This document shows positions 1 through 11,531 of a stretch of 64,000 nucleotides of DNA, one piece after another. The notes below the pieces were generated by a model. It saw nothing but the letters and a program-made list of their open reading frames with translations. It had not been told where the DNA came from and did not search any database. The translations under genes were made by a program, and so were the position numbers. This stretch comes from Macropodus opercularis (taxonomy: Eukaryota; Chordata; Actinopteri; Anabantiformes; Osphronemidae): positions 11,888,001-11,952,000 of the forward strand of contig CM061109.1 in assembly GCA_030770545.1 (NCBI GenBank). Direction: 5' to 3'. Position 1 is the stretch's first letter; each line of letters starts with the position of its first letter.

Positions 1-205
1 CATGCTGTTACAAAGATGGGCATTAGTCCCTTAAACGTAATGTCTTATTCAGTCTGTTGTTGAAAGTCTCCCTCTCTACTGGTGTCGTTGTGCTCTACTG
101 AGAGCAGCTTTATGCTGTCTGTTCATGCACACGTGCACTTTGCAGAGGGCATTTACAAATCAACAACATTTCATTCAAACTACAAATGCAATGAAAAACT
201 CTTAC

Positions 206-460
206 CTTGTGACCTGCAGGTAAACCAGGATCACGCACAGCTGCAGAGAGCATGCTCACTAGAAGGTCCTGCACCTTGTCTCTACTGTCCTCAATGTTGA
301 GCAACCCCAGCTGAAGGTGAGGTAGGTTGATCATAGTTGAACCTTTGTCTAACCCCAGAACTTTTCCAAAGCTGCACAGGAACTGCAGCACCATGAGGCA
401 GTCAGAGAAGGTGCTTCCTGGTAAGACCAGGCCAGGGATACGGGATAACTCTGGCAGTGG
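206..460 (-). CDS. baz2b: BAZ2B exon encoding the first part of the DDT domain
   Basis: This 85-codon phase-0 exon has acceptor tttccag and donor AAG|gtaag. It begins PLPELSRIPGLVLPGSTFSD and continues through LMVLQFLCSFGKVLGL and VQDLLVSMLSAAVRDPGL, the characteristic helical DDT pattern (DNA-binding homeobox and different transcription factors). In ISWI-partner proteins the DDT contacts the remodelling ATPase. Residues are about 1110-1194 of the assembled protein. The DDT continues in the next exon, off the left edge. Confidence 0.95.
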
Positions 461-3400
461 CTGGAAATAAATTAAAAATCTAATAAATAATGTTTAATAA
501 TAATAACAACTTGTTTCATTGTTGGCTTAAGTTCTTCACACAGCATCATTATACTTTAATATTCAAAAAAAAATCATAATAGAGTGTGAGATAATAAACA
601 AATAATACAGGTACAAGCCCAGATTTCGTTTTAAGTGCCTGAATGGTGATATGTCTTCAGTGGCCACTTGGAGGCAGCCTATTTACCTGAAACTGTTTAC
701 ATGCTTCCAGTAACAATAGGCATTTGTGTTGGTGTACGTCATCACAAATACATTTGTTAAAAGTCAAATTTAAAAATCTGATAGTGATTATATTGACTGA
801 TTTCTGTCAAAAAAATCTGCTGGCGGTGGAAAACTGAACGTACTCCACAGATGGAGACATACATAGAGCCTCATTTTCATCTGCCAACAGTGCCAGAGTG
901 TGTGAATACCTTATGATCTGCTAAACACATGTCTTCATTTGGCTTCTTAAGCTCCTTCACTTTTTCCAGTTCCAGTCTTCTGAGCTCTAATTTCCTCTCC
1001 TTGTTTAACCGTTTCTTGTCCTTCTTCTCATTCTTCAGACGCTCCTTTTCCTAACGTCAAGAAAAACATTCGCTTTTTACGTGAAGTTACCAGGGGGAAA
1101 GAAAAAACTGCCTCAGAAGAAAGACAGAAGGGACAAAGAAAAGCAATGAGGCGATACCCACCTCTGCCTTTTTACGGGCCTCTATAGCCTTCATAAGCAT
1201 CATGTGCTGCCTACGCCTTTCTCTCTCCTGATAGGACAGAAAGATATTTTGTACTATTTACAGTTTTTATCCTTTAGTGAAAATGATCAGAGCTACAAGA
1301 TACAGCACACTACGAAGCACATTTCATGCAATAGAAGTAGCAGTAGCACATTCAAGGCATTGCACATAGGGGTGCAGAAGGTTGCGACATACATAAACCA
1401 AATAAAACACAACAAAAAGCAAATGAAAGCAGTGATTCATATGCCAAACACAAGCACAGCTGATATTGACGCGAATATTTTGGCAAAGCAACAAAGCAAA
1501 AACTATGAGCAACAAATATTAGTTGGTACAGTTATCCAGACATTAAATTTAAACATCTTTACTTAAAGCATGCTTGTGAGAATATTGAAAATCAGCCAGA
1601 CTCCCTTTAAAGCTTAAATAAATTTAGTGGTAATAATGACAAACCACGATAAAACATTAGATTAGTCAGAATTGGGAAAAAAATTGCTTTGTCGGATGGT
1701 AAAACGTAACTGATTGTGACTAGATCTTGAGCAGACACATTTGTGGTTCTTCATGCTAACAGAACAGAATTTCTTTTGTTCGGAAAAAACAGAAATACAA
1801 AATATTCGGTTCTGCAAAAGTCAGTCATGCAGATTGACATGGTGTGACTGCAACAAACGCAACATGTAAGACGACGCCGTTACAGCAACTAGTACAACAC
1901 ATTCACAATTGTTAAATGTACGGAAACAAACATACCCATACCATATCTAGTCTATGTCTCTCCAACTCCTGGTAGAAAGAGTTGGCAAAGAATTAAGAAG
2001 TTGAAAAGAAAAACACACACAAAAAAAAAAACAGTGTAGCAAAGGGTAAAATAAAAATAGAGCCCCAGAATAGAATTTGGCAGGACATAGTGTACAACTG
2101 ATGATTAGCTGAGGACCACCTCCAGGACATCAAAGTTAAACAGTGGTCATGGACAAAATACCCACCTGGTGCTTCAGTATGACAGCTTGCAGTCTTCGAA
2201 TCTCTTTTTCCTGTAAGGCCAAGATTAGCTCAATGACAAACCAACATAAGTACGTATGTGTAGAAATGTCCATTCATTGAAAAGCATAAAGAAATGACTC
2301 CTCTTGTTGGAGCCGGTGTTTTCCCTGAACCTCATCTTACCTTGTTCCGTTTCTCAGCCTCCAAAATTTTGGCACTGGCTGCCGCTTCTTTTTTCTTTCT
2401 TTTCGTCTGTGTACAGAAAAAAAAATAGAAACAGACTCTTTAAAAAACACACAGATATGTGGTGTAAGATCTTTTTGGTCAATTGTTTTATAGTTTATCC
2501 TGCCAGTAGAAAACACAAACAGTGGCTCGCTGATGATTATCCTCCATTAAAAATGGAAGAAGGCAGTAAAAAGAAATTATGCTAAGTTTAAATGAGTCAT
2601 TATAGCCCCAGTTAAACCCCGTTTGGAGCTGCTTGCCAAGTGTGTCAACTGAAATTTGATAAAAGCTAAAATACTTCACAGTTTCTATTAGCGAAGGGAA
2701 GTAAAATAAGTATTTCACCTAGTCACCAGAAACTCTGAGCCACCACTTAATTAATGAAACACTGTATTTTGTATTAAGCTCCACCACAGTTCAAGGAGAT
2801 TTTCATATTCAATGCACTTTTGCAAAAAACCAATTAGGCATTAGTCACATGTATTCAGTGGATGTGACCAAACGTAGGAACGCATAATTTATGAATAGCC
2901 TTTGGTTGGGCTTAAAAAACCATCAACAGCAGAAAGGAAGTATTTCACAATGTTTCTGCAATAACTTTGAGGACAAACCTCGAGAATTTGCTGTGCACGG
3001 CGTTCTTTCTCCATGCGAACTTGCTGAATGCGCTTGATCTTCTCCTGGTAAAAGGATGAGGGCGAGATCAAATGAATTAACTGTTAAGTCAAGCATGTTA
3101 TAGAGTGGTGGAGGAGAGCGCGCTGTGGGGCGAAGAAGCACAGTGGGTCTATGCAGATGAGGTAGATGCAGAAAGGATAGCAACTTCCTTATAGAATTTC
3201 AAAGCAGTTCAACTGTTAAACCCTTCACCTTGGAGCGCACAGAGATCGATATGCAAAACAGAACTGAGCAGCTACACGTAGTTTGAAGCTCTGCATGAAA
3301 AACTGCAAATGGAAAAAAAAAAAAAAAAAAAAGTCGTACTTGCTGTTTAAGAATCTTTAGCTGCTCCCTCTTTTTCCGCCTCTCCTCAGCAGCCATTATT

Positions 3401-6400
3401 ACTAGAAAACACAGACACATTAGGCTTGCACACAGCAGAGGATCCAGTGTAGGGAAGAATTAGACTAAACAACAGCTGTTTACCTTGTTGCTTCCTTGCC
3501 TCTTTGGCTGCCTGCAACATGGCCTGCTTCTCAAGTTTTCTCATCAACTTAATCTGCGCTGCCTGCCGAGCTATTTCTGCAACATGATGAAATAAAAAAT
3601 ATGAAATATGAAATCCGAGACTCTATTTGAAGTAAACACTTGACGAAATGATGCCCACCCACAGATACTCCCCAAATCAACTTTAAATGACCTCCAGAGA
3701 GTCTGGACACTTGATTTTAATATCCCTCTTTAGCAGCTGTTACTAAAACCCATCCAAGGAACTGACCTTGAGCCTCCAGTTTGCGCAGTAGCTTGGCGTC
3801 CCCCTCGTTTTGGAAGTTATTTTTATCGATATTTAACTTTAGATGGTCCTTCATTTCTCCGGCTCCGTGGGCCTCAGCGGCTGTCTCATGGTCAGATTTT
3901 GGGCGCCGGTGATGCCGACCATCCATTGCTATTACACAGGGAGCAATTTCTTCCTCCGCCAGCAAGAACCACTGTAAACCCTGGGCAATATGAGGAAAAC
4001 AAAAACGTGGCTGACTGAATATGTACCGATTGCTTCTTTCTATCATTATCATTTATTTAACATGTATTTTAAACCTGTTGTATTTATAGGAACTTTGATT
4101 AGTAGTAGTACATTATGTATAATATTTAATTTCTATTTGATGGAATGACATTGTATTTTTACAGAAGCAAAACAGTGAGAAAAGTAAATACTGATACTTG
4201 ATGACTACACTGTTCTTACAAAGAGAGCAGTGTTTAGGAAATTTACCTCTGGTCCTTCTCTGGCTTCGTAGAAGTCACCAACTTTCATTTTTGTACTAAA
4301 GCTGAAGTTATCCCGTGAGATTTTGGTTATTCCATTCCGGACCAAATACTGCACACAGAACAATAACGGGTATTAATTAAAACACATGAAGAACATTGAG
4401 CCATCTTGGATGATCAGTCATCACAAACGTTTCACCTGAAGGCAGTTGTGTACTGTACATCTTCAGTAATTAAACCCTTGAGTCGATTTGACGGGTTCTT
4501 TTTAATTGTTGAATAAATTGAACACGTTACTTTACCTTGATTACATCAGGATACTGGCGCAGCTTCTTCCCGCATGGGGCAAAGTACGCAACCTCCCCCT
4601 GCAGGCGACCCGCCACAGTCCTGATCCGGGTTTCTCTCTGCCACCTGTACATAGACATGCCAAACAAGAAAGGTAAAAGAAGCAAATCGCTGTTGTGTAT
4701 CAATTTAGTCTAAATAAGGCAGCATTATTTCTAATATAGGAGGGTCTACTGGGACAGATCCAGTATTACTATAGCTTCCAGTAGATACAGCCTCTTTCAC
4801 ACATCAACTGCAAGCGAACAAGGAGACAAACATGTCAATTATGTCTGTACAGCTGTGTAGTTTGTAGTCCTGCAAGCCCTTGACCTTTTTAGCAATCACA
4901 CTCCTAAATGGCCACGAGCCAAGTGGGGCAACCCATCACCGCCCATGAGCTCTGCTGGAGAACAGCCATGGGTTATGTTGAAGACATGTAGGCTGTTATT
5001 CCAGACAGGGCAGGGGCTGATATATGGTCTTGTGGAGTCTGTTTCCTGTGAACCTGCTGATGAAAAACATCCGCAGCAGATGAAAGGCCGCTCTGATCCA
5101 GAAGATGTGGGCAGAGACCTGTTCAATGTATGTGCTGAAGCTGGTTGTAATTAACTCTTTGTGTTGAACTGCTGGGCCTCATGTCATTTCCTGGCCACTA
5201 TGACTTATTTCTCAAGACTAGGGTTTTTAGGGCCTATTAAAGGAAAACACGTTTTTGTGGCTATAACTTTGAAAGACATTTACAATATTTACCCTGGACA
5301 CAATTGCAGTTATTGGAATGGAAAGTGTATAAAAATACACACAGTTTTCCACCTCATGTAAATCAATTAAAAGACAGAGTTAAGACCATAGATAGTAACT
5401 ACAACTGCATAATACAAACCATATACAAAGTATGACAGTCAGAATAAATCAGACTATCAGAGGAATTAAATCCATAGCATCTCACCCGAACTTTAGAGGC
5501 AATCGTAGAACGCTTTCATCTGTTATTCTCCTCCTCTTCCCTGATCCTAGAAACAGAAGACATGAGTGCTTTCCTGGACCACTAAACCAAAAAGTGAATG
5601 GAACCACATTCTTTGTAATATAAGTTGGACACATGAAACGTACTTCAATGACTACATGACCTAAGGCAGTAAAGGTTAGGTTATTATAGTTAACTAAGCA
5701 TCGTCTTAATGAAACATTTACCTGGCAGTGTGGCAAAGGACGGGGATGGGGTGCCGTGGTTGCTCAAGGCCCCTGAGCTGGTCCGTGTGGTGGGGGAGGG
5801 CAGGCTAAGAGAAGGCTTGATGACCGGCAGGTTAAGTAGGGGGCAGCTGGCGGAGAGGTTTGAGGAGGACTGGCGAGATGACAAGGACGCCACTGATTTC
5901 AGAGGAGTCGTTTTTGCGCTGCTATCTGCTTGTGCTTCATTGCAACCCTTTGTATCATCCTCAGAACCACCAGAGTCGCTCTCCAGATTGCTCTCCGACT
6001 CTGCAGACAATTCCAGGTACAGCGGGGGAAGAGAGAATACAGAATTACACCCGGGTTGTCTTCTCAAAGCCCAAACTTACAAAGCTAATTAATGAAAAGA
6101 AACCACTTCTAACACTTTCGGTCTGCTTTTACCATAGCTATTGTAAAGTTACCTGACAGACTACTATCAGAATCTTCATCTTCAATACCATCATCGTCAT
6201 CATCATCATCAAAGTCCTCTAAAGAGTCATCTGAGTCCTTGCTGCTGTGAATATCAGGCTCACCTCTAACCAGACAGGAGAGACTGTTTTTAGGGTGACT
6301 CTTTCCTGCCTGTAGAGAAGTGAGAGTAGTCGTCTTCCCTGATCTATGAATAAGTCCTAATGAGGCAGAAGGTTTAAGTGAAGCAGCGGTGCCTGATGGT

Positions 6401-9400
6401 TCCTTTTTGCCAGTGCTCAAGTTGATGGGCCCTGGGTAGGGAGAACTAGGTGCCAGGGTCAGCTTTGTGTTGGACAGGCTGCTCGGGCTGTGGGGCTTCG
6501 TGATGACAGCCAAAGCGGCGTCGTGAGCTTTACTGTGGATGGCTCCATTAGGGTGATGGCTGAGGAACAGATTGCTGTGTGGGAGAAAAAAAAAAAACAA
6601 ATAGTTGTTCAGTGTATCTGATGAATATTTTGGTGGTGTCAGCATTGATGAAGAGGTAACTTCTTTGCAAAATTATTGTGGCTTTTATACCAGTTCTGGC
6701 TCGTAGGTCGCACAGAGAACGCCTGCTTGAAAGAGTCCTTGGAACGAGCGAGCTTCATAATTAAAAATAAAGCAGAAAGGGAAACAAAAAAAGTTAGTAA
6801 TTACACAAACTGTCACTCACATTGCTTTGCTGTGGGCTGTGAATGAAGGAATATAAGGTGTAATGAGAGACAGGCACAATAAAGAGCAGACTCAATCCTG
6901 TCAACAACAATGAATAAGAAAGGCTGCTGTAAAAATTTTTTTTTAATTGTTTGTCTTAGTGCCATTGTGTGACTTTAGCTGTCATCTTTTATTTACTGCT
7001 ATTGTCGTACTCTGGCAACCAGAAGCCTGTACTTTAATACACCACCACCACATGAATTCAAACCATCTAGTTACGGCTACGTTCTCCCTCCTTCTCTGAA
7101 CAGTAACAATAACAGAAGAAGAGGCCAATTTCTCTTTTGATAACAAACATTCTAACGCATAATAGAGCTAATTGCTTGTCAGTTTTGCAAAGGGTTGCTA
7201 ATAGAGCTACATGCATTGTCACTTCTAGCTACTTCTTCTATGTAATGGTCAGGCTCTCGGCCAGTATAATAAAAGCCCTGATGAAGTCTGTATAAGTTAT
7301 TTTCTCCTGTAAAGAAACTCACTGTTTTTGCCGCAGGGCAAAAATAATAATGGGCAATAGATAAATGAAAACCTTAATTAATTAATTATCTTTGCACTTT
7401 CAATGCATCAATACCATAACTCACCTTTTTCAATTTTAAAGTGTTCATTTTTAATGGCCTTCCATCTGGGAGGTTTCCACTGCTCTCCTTCATGCCATCA
7501 ACAGGCTGTGTGGGCATCGCAAATTTGTTTTTATGTGGTGGTTTTTGTGAGACTATTAGTGGTTTTGATATAGAAGAGAGGGAGGGAGGTGTGAATGAGG
7601 GCAGAGATGAGGGTTTAGGTGAAAAACACTGAGGCAGGGATTTTGTTGGGGAACAGAGATCAAGAGGTTTGGGGGAGGAGGAGACATAACTATGCTTTGG
7701 TGAGGATAAATGAGAGGAGCACTTTGGTGAAGTGGAAGGAGGCAAATGTTTATGTGAAGTGGAGAACGGTACAGGATTGGTTTGGGTCTTGAAGAGCAAA
7801 GGAAAAGACTTCCTGTGGCAGCGTGCTAGGGTGTTATTGCTGCCTGCTAGCCCTGCGGTCTGGATAACACTTATGTGCTGCTGGCCCTTCTCCTTTGCAG
7901 TCCTGGAGTCCTGCAGAAACCGTTCTGTGGACTGAGTTCCACCAGCGTGGTGTGAAGAGAAGTGGAGGTTGTACGAGGACGTCAAAGGAACACTGCCATA
8001 ATGACTGTCCACAGCAGTGGAAGGTCTTCTCTTTCTACTCTCAGAAGTGTTCTGTGTCAGCCGCTGAGTAGGAGGATGAAGAAAACAGGAAGAAGACAGC
8101 ATGTCATGTCAGCTCCTACTGAGAGATCCTTACAGCGTCAGGCTCTGTCAGCTAGCACATACATCCAGTTTGCCACCCACTACAGGCTGGCTTTGACAAT
8201 CTGACTAACATTTAGACTTAGTTGTATGCGGTGACCCTTGCACCTTTGGGAACCAAATATTTAAAAGCACCACACCAATACAGTTTTACACATTTGCTGC
8301 AATTACCTTTGTTTTTGCCAGATTGTCATGAAACTAAAACAGTTCATCCCAGATATGACTTACCTCAAATTTCACTTTAACTTGACCCTCTTTTTCTGAA
8401 TCGGAGTCCTCACTGTCATTGCTCTGGTTATCCTCGTCTTCATCGTTGTCCTCCTCCTTCATGTCATCGGGGTCACTGCTGGTCTCGTCGCCATCACTGG
8501 AACTGCCCGACACAGATCCTGAATGGCTGCCACCCATGTTCAAAGTCTCTAAGGACCTTTTGTTGGGTTTCTAAATAATGAGAAAAGTCCATATTGCTTA
8601 ATAAGATTAGTTAAATAAAGATTTATTAATGTAACTGTATATAAAAACGTAGGGTGTTGAACATATTATAACCTTTTCTTTTGTTTGCTGAACAGTCTTC
8701 TGGTGTATCTGACCTGGGTCCTGACGGGTTTTTTGACTTCCACCACCATTACATGTATTTGTCCCTCTTTCTTCTGGAAATGAACTGGTGCTCACAGCAC
8801 ACTTCCCAGTAGGAGAGGAAGGTCCCCTACCATTCACTGTTCCCTTCACGCCTACAGAAACTGGCATTGGACATGTCTTCAGATGGATACTTATGAAAAC
8901 AGGCAATATGAGTCAAACAAAGGAGAATAATAATAGTAACAAAGAATATTCACCTAACAAAAGACCAGCAAGGTCAGATACTATATATAATGTTACATGC
9001 TGCTTGCTAGGCTATTGTTCATGTCACTCTCTTTACATACTTTAATGGGATCGTTTGGTCTACCTCTAAAATAGTATGCATGAACACAAGCTGGCTCATT
9101 TCTACCTGAGGAAAATGCCTGTAAGTGAATGGGATCAAGGCTCTTGAAGGTTGACGCAAATACTGGATGCAGACCCAGAAGAGGAGGGAAGAAGACTCCT
9201 CTGGTAGGTGCCTCCGGTGTCCGACACCAGTCTGGAGTGGTGAAGTGAGACACTGCACAGGTATAGACAGTCCTCATAACAAGACCTGTTTATTTATCTG
9301 TATAACTTCATACACAGAAAATTCTATGTGAGCTTCCTTACCTGGAAATGTACCAAACTGGGAGAAAGCCGCCATAGAAGACAAACCCAGACTACCAAGG

Positions 9401-11302
9401 CCCCCAAACTCAGAATGACTTGGTGTGTAAAGTCCCAGATCTGGATGGTTAATTGATGGAAAACTGTTGGAGCTGCCAGATGTATTCAAATGTTCATTTA
9501 CGGTCATTCGTGGCATTTGGCCTGGAGAAAAAAAAGGATTTTGTCAGGTAATAAATCCATAAATGTAAAGATGATGATACCTACTCACACACTGAATGCA
9601 AAGTTGGTTCTGCTAATCTGCTTCAGCAAGAAACAATATGTGTAAAATAAAGCTTATTTCAAAAAATCTAAATGGTACAACCTTTATGGAGTGTTTGTAC
9701 TGAGGACCACAGCTATGAGAAAACCAGTCCCGTCCTGTTTACTAGATCATTATAACCCAGAGCAGATACTCAACCCAGTTCATTTGTTCTCTGTGAATGC
9801 ATTACTACCTAAACTACAGTAACACTGTGTCTTACTGTACTGCAAGTTGTTCATTTGTACTGACAGGACATTATCAGCTGTCCATCTGGTAATGTGACAC
9901 TGGCTGCAAATCACAGACCAATTTACTGAACGACTACTAACACCATCTGGTAAAGCAGCGCTATATTTAGAAGGTGGTGCATGACTAACCCACCCAGTAA
10001 AAGCAAATACAAAGATTTTACGAGAATGAAAGCTTGAGTGTCTGAAAAGGTTCTGTTTTTTCCCCCCCACTCCTGGATGAGGAACCTCTTCAAAAAAAAC
10101 ATTCAAAAAATGCAATTTACACAATACGTATAACAGAAATATAACTACAGCATTTAGTGTTCATTTGAAAATAAATAACCGGTGAAACGTCTGTGCACGT
10201 TTGGTGTGAGGATCTGTAAATGAATTATTCATGAAAACGTCTGTAATGAGTTCATTGTGATAGCACAACAACAACAAAAAAAACAACAACACCACAATAT
10301 CTTGGGGCATCATGAAGGGAAAAAATAATCACAAACCTCAGTATGTAAATTTGCACATTAATTTGTGGTCAGGGGTAAGCTGACAGCTTATGCATCACTG
10401 CTGCTCAATGAATAATGTCTTTGGCCACAATTAGTATTCAGAGAAAACAAGGGGATGTTAGCGGCTGCATGCACAGGGTGAGGCTGACAGACATGTCAAA
10501 TCATGCAGGATAAACTGAAGCTAAAGGTTGTCAAAAGACATCCACAAGGGTGTACACAGCTTTTTAATTGTTGGCATGCATTAATTCAACAGCATTCCTA
10601 TCAAAATTGTCTGTGACTTGTTAAGACTGGAAAACAGTGTTTTAAGCACCTTATTGTGACACGCTGCAGCTCAGCGGTTTTCATTGTACTGGGTTGAACA
10701 TCAGCTCTGCATAGATTCGGGTTGTTCCCTGCTGCAAGGTTTATGCAGGGGTATAGTTATAAAGTGCAGAGTGCTTGTAAAGTCAGAATGGTACAGTTAT
10801 CCTTCCATCACCTCTCATTTATCCTGGAAGGTTTTGAAAAGGCCGGAGCCGATCTAAGCTGACACTGGGTGAGAGACAGGACACGGTATCCTCTGGACAG
10901 GTTGCCAGTCTATCACAGGGCATAGTGCATTCATTTACATTTATTAGCTTGTGACTTTAAGGCTCTGCTGTGGGTAATTATTAATGCAGTCTGAAGACCT
11001 AAGCCATCTAAAAAAAAAAATCCCCAATTCCCAAGCTTATCACATTATAGGCAAAAATAATCAAATATGTTACACTAAATCGAACGGCACATTAAAACGC
11101 TTCGTTGATTATCATTCAACACATGACTGCGTGCGTACATACCATTTTTAGCGAGAGAGGAACCGCTTGCCAGGCTAGAGGCTGGGCTACACTTTGTGGG
11201 GGGTGTCTGGGGTGGAGCTGGGGGGGAGCTGGCAGAAGACGAAGCCATTTGAAGGGAGTATGTGGCTGAAGATTGGGGGGACAGCTGCTGTCCAGAATCC
11301 AT
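206..11302 (-). CDS. baz2b: BAZ2B, bromodomain adjacent to zinc finger 2B (5' half; 3' half beyond left edge)
   Basis: BAZ2B is the large nuclear subunit of an ISWI-type chromatin-remodelling complex; family proteins carry MBD (TAM), DDT, WHIM, PHD and bromodomain parts. Twenty-two coding exons were placed by GT-AG sites, and their phases fit without a break: 11143-11302, 9342-9521, 9106-9252, 8673-8851, 8364-8570, 7425-8063, 6691-6752, 6153-6574, 5722-6000, 5486-5546, 4536-4644, 4247-4348, 3767-3980, 3484-3576, 3340-3401, 2979-3044, 2341-2406, 2166-2210, 1942-1968, 1162-1227, 910-1050, 206-460. They total 3,582 nt, or 1,194 codons. The start MDSGQQLS resembles the known MESGERL start. Residues 759-850 are the MBD, about 860-1109 a charged coiled coil, and 1110-1194 the start of DDT. 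The last exon ends in a phase-0 donor, so WHIM, PHD and bromodomain must lie to the left. Fish can carry two BAZ2B copies; I cannot tell which this is. Confidence 0.95.
910..3044 (-). CDS. baz2b: BAZ2B coiled-coil exons (six phase-0 exons, including a 27-nt microexon)
   Basis: Six consecutive exons of 66, 66, 45, 27, 66 and 141 nt (2979-3044, 2341-2406, 2166-2210, 1942-1968, 1162-1227, 910-1050) all begin and end at codon boundaries. They encode a Lys/Arg/Glu-rich helix: EKIKRIQQVRMEKERR, KILEAEKRNK, EKEIRRLQAVILKHQ, ELERHRLDM, ERERRRQHMMLMKA and a long EKERLKNEKKDKKR stretch ending in NEDMCLADHK, just before the DDT. This is the AAA-like charged coiled coil between MBD and DDT. Because every exon is symmetric, any one could be skipped without shifting the frame. 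Introns of 0.1-0.7 kb here show nothing else. Confidence 0.93.
3340..3980 (-). CDS. baz2b: BAZ2B exons between MBD and coiled coil
   Basis: There are three exons. 3767-3980 starts in phase 0 (GLQWFLLAEEEI), still the tail of the MBD/TAM fold, then becomes a charged linker and ends KLLRKLEAQ in phase 1. 3484-3576 continues E-IARQAAQIKLMRKLEKQ. 3340-3401 gives V-IMAAEERRKKREQLKILK. The IARQAAQIKL and IMAAEE strings are hallmarks of BAZ2B. Codons split across exon junctions (G|AA for E, G|TA for V) confirm the splice choices. The long A-run at 3312-3331 lies inside the following intron. Confidence 0.93.
4247..5546 (-). CDS. baz2b: BAZ2B methyl-CpG-binding-like (MBD/TAM) domain exons
   Basis: Exons 5486-5546, 4536-4644 and 4247-4348 encode the MBD/TAM domain: SGKRRRITDESVLRLPLKF, GWQRETRIRTVAGRLQGEVA, YFAPCGKKLRQYPDVIK and YLVRNGITKISRDNFSFS, then VGDFYEARE. 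The order and key motifs (GWxRETRIR, APCGKKLRQYP, DNFSFS) match the BAZ2A/BAZ2B MBD. In this subfamily methyl-CpG recognition is thought to be weak, so a general DNA- or RNA-binding role is more likely (family knowledge). The 0.8-kb intron at 4645-5485 has several short open frames on both strands; none has splice sites fitting the gene. Confidence 0.95.
5722..6752 (-). CDS. baz2b: BAZ2B acidic/serine-rich exons
   Basis: Exons 6691-6752 (LARSKDSFKQAFSVRPTSQN), 6153-6574 and 5722-6000. The middle exon carries NLFLSHHPNGAIHSK, a conserved NLSTG patch, and then a run of seven aspartates in a block of acidic residues (DDDDDDDGIEDEDSDSS). The third exon continues SESNLESDSGGSEDD and then a Ser/Thr/Pro-rich linker leading into the MBD. 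The region is predicted disordered. The 62-nt exon is short but has a good pyrimidine tract, and both split codons resolve (TG|C), so I consider it real. Confidence 0.9.
7425..8063 (-). CDS. baz2b: BAZ2B large serine/proline-rich exon
   Basis: A single 213-codon phase-0 exon. It begins RLTQNTSESRKRRPS, holds the conserved short motif ISVIQTAGL (residues ~355-363), and ends NTLKLKK before gtgagt. Residues ~403-441 carry a run of S-P-K/S-P-T motifs at roughly nine-residue spacing (see findings). The rest is low-complexity Ser/Pro/Lys. No folded domain is recognised. The antisense open frames in this stretch are shadows. The 1-kb region between this exon and the 62-nt exon (6753-7424) holds nothing I recognise. 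Confidence 0.9.
8364..8851 (-). CDS. baz2b: BAZ2B exons with acidic Ser/Asp tract
   Basis: Exon 8673-8851 (V-KGTVNGRGPSSPTGK to VQQTKEK) and exon 8364-8570 (KPNKRSLETLNMGGSHSGS, then SSSDGDETSSDPDDMKEED and EDSDSEKEGQVKVKFE). The second is the counterpart of the BAZ2B segment rich in SDSDSGTSSDTSS and acidic residues. It is likely disordered, with several casein-kinase-2-like S/T-x-x-E/D contexts. Phases are 1 to 0 and 0 to 0. Confidence 0.9.
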
Positions 11303-11304
11303 AC
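9106..11304 (-). CDS. baz2b: BAZ2B N-terminal exons with start codon
   Basis: The first coding exon, 11143-11304, has acceptor ctgacag|GT followed at once by ATG at 11302-11300. It gives MDSGQQLSPQSSATYSLQ and a Ser/Pro-rich stretch ending GSSLAKN. Exon 9342-9521 carries HSEFGGLGSLGLSS, and exon 9106-9252 carries TRGVFFPPLLGLHPVF; both strings are typical of the BAZ2B N terminus. The start is chosen because it is two bases inside the exon and resembles the mammalian MESGER start. The 1.6-kb intron 9522-11142 holds a degenerate repeat (10803-10926) and no coding signal. Confidence 0.93.
10803..10926 (+). repeat. Degenerate copy of the same dispersed repeat
   Basis: This contains GGAGCCGATCTAAGCTGACA, GGGTGAGAGACAGGACACGG and CTGGACAGGTTGCCAGTCTA followed by TCACAGGGCA. 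It is the same repeat family as at 46813-47060, but retains the middle part that copy lost and lacks the 3' part. It lies in a BAZ2B intron. Confidence 0.65.
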
Positions 11305-11473
11305 CTGTCAGCACAACAAAAAGATATTTACATTCACATTTTAATTCAGTTAATAGGGCTATTTGAGTTAATACTGTCATTGGATTACAATGATACAATG
11401 AGTAATGAAATTACTTCTTTATCAATAAACTGTTTTATGCTTTTAATCGTTTTCAGTTTCAAGTAATGAACTG

Positions 11474-11531
11474 TAAACGTTTTATTGTCAGGATAAATTT
11501 ACAGATTTTATCCTGACATTTAAACGGTTTA
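11474..11531. repeat. Inverted repeat / hairpin in BAZ2B intron 1
   Basis: The arms TGTCAGGATAAA (11486-11497) and TTTATCCTGACA (11507-11518) are perfect 12-bp complements around a 9-nt spacer. Flanking bases (AAACGTTTTA on the left, TTTAAACGGTTT on the right) extend the pairing to roughly 22 bp with a few mismatches. It is not explained by coding or splicing. Confidence 0.75.

Noticed and set aside
1204..1566. 120-codon plus-strand open frame
   Set aside because: AT-rich intronic frame overlapping a BAZ2B exon on the other strand; no similarity.
5709..6092. 127-codon plus-strand open frame
   Set aside because: It is antisense to the BAZ2B exon 5722-6000, whose minus-strand reading has correct splice sites and family similarity.
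7386..8102. Reading the 238-codon minus-strand frame as a free-standing gene
   Set aside because: Good acceptor and donor inside it (8063 and 7425) and phase agreement show it is one BAZ2B exon; the ATG at 8102 lies in the intron.
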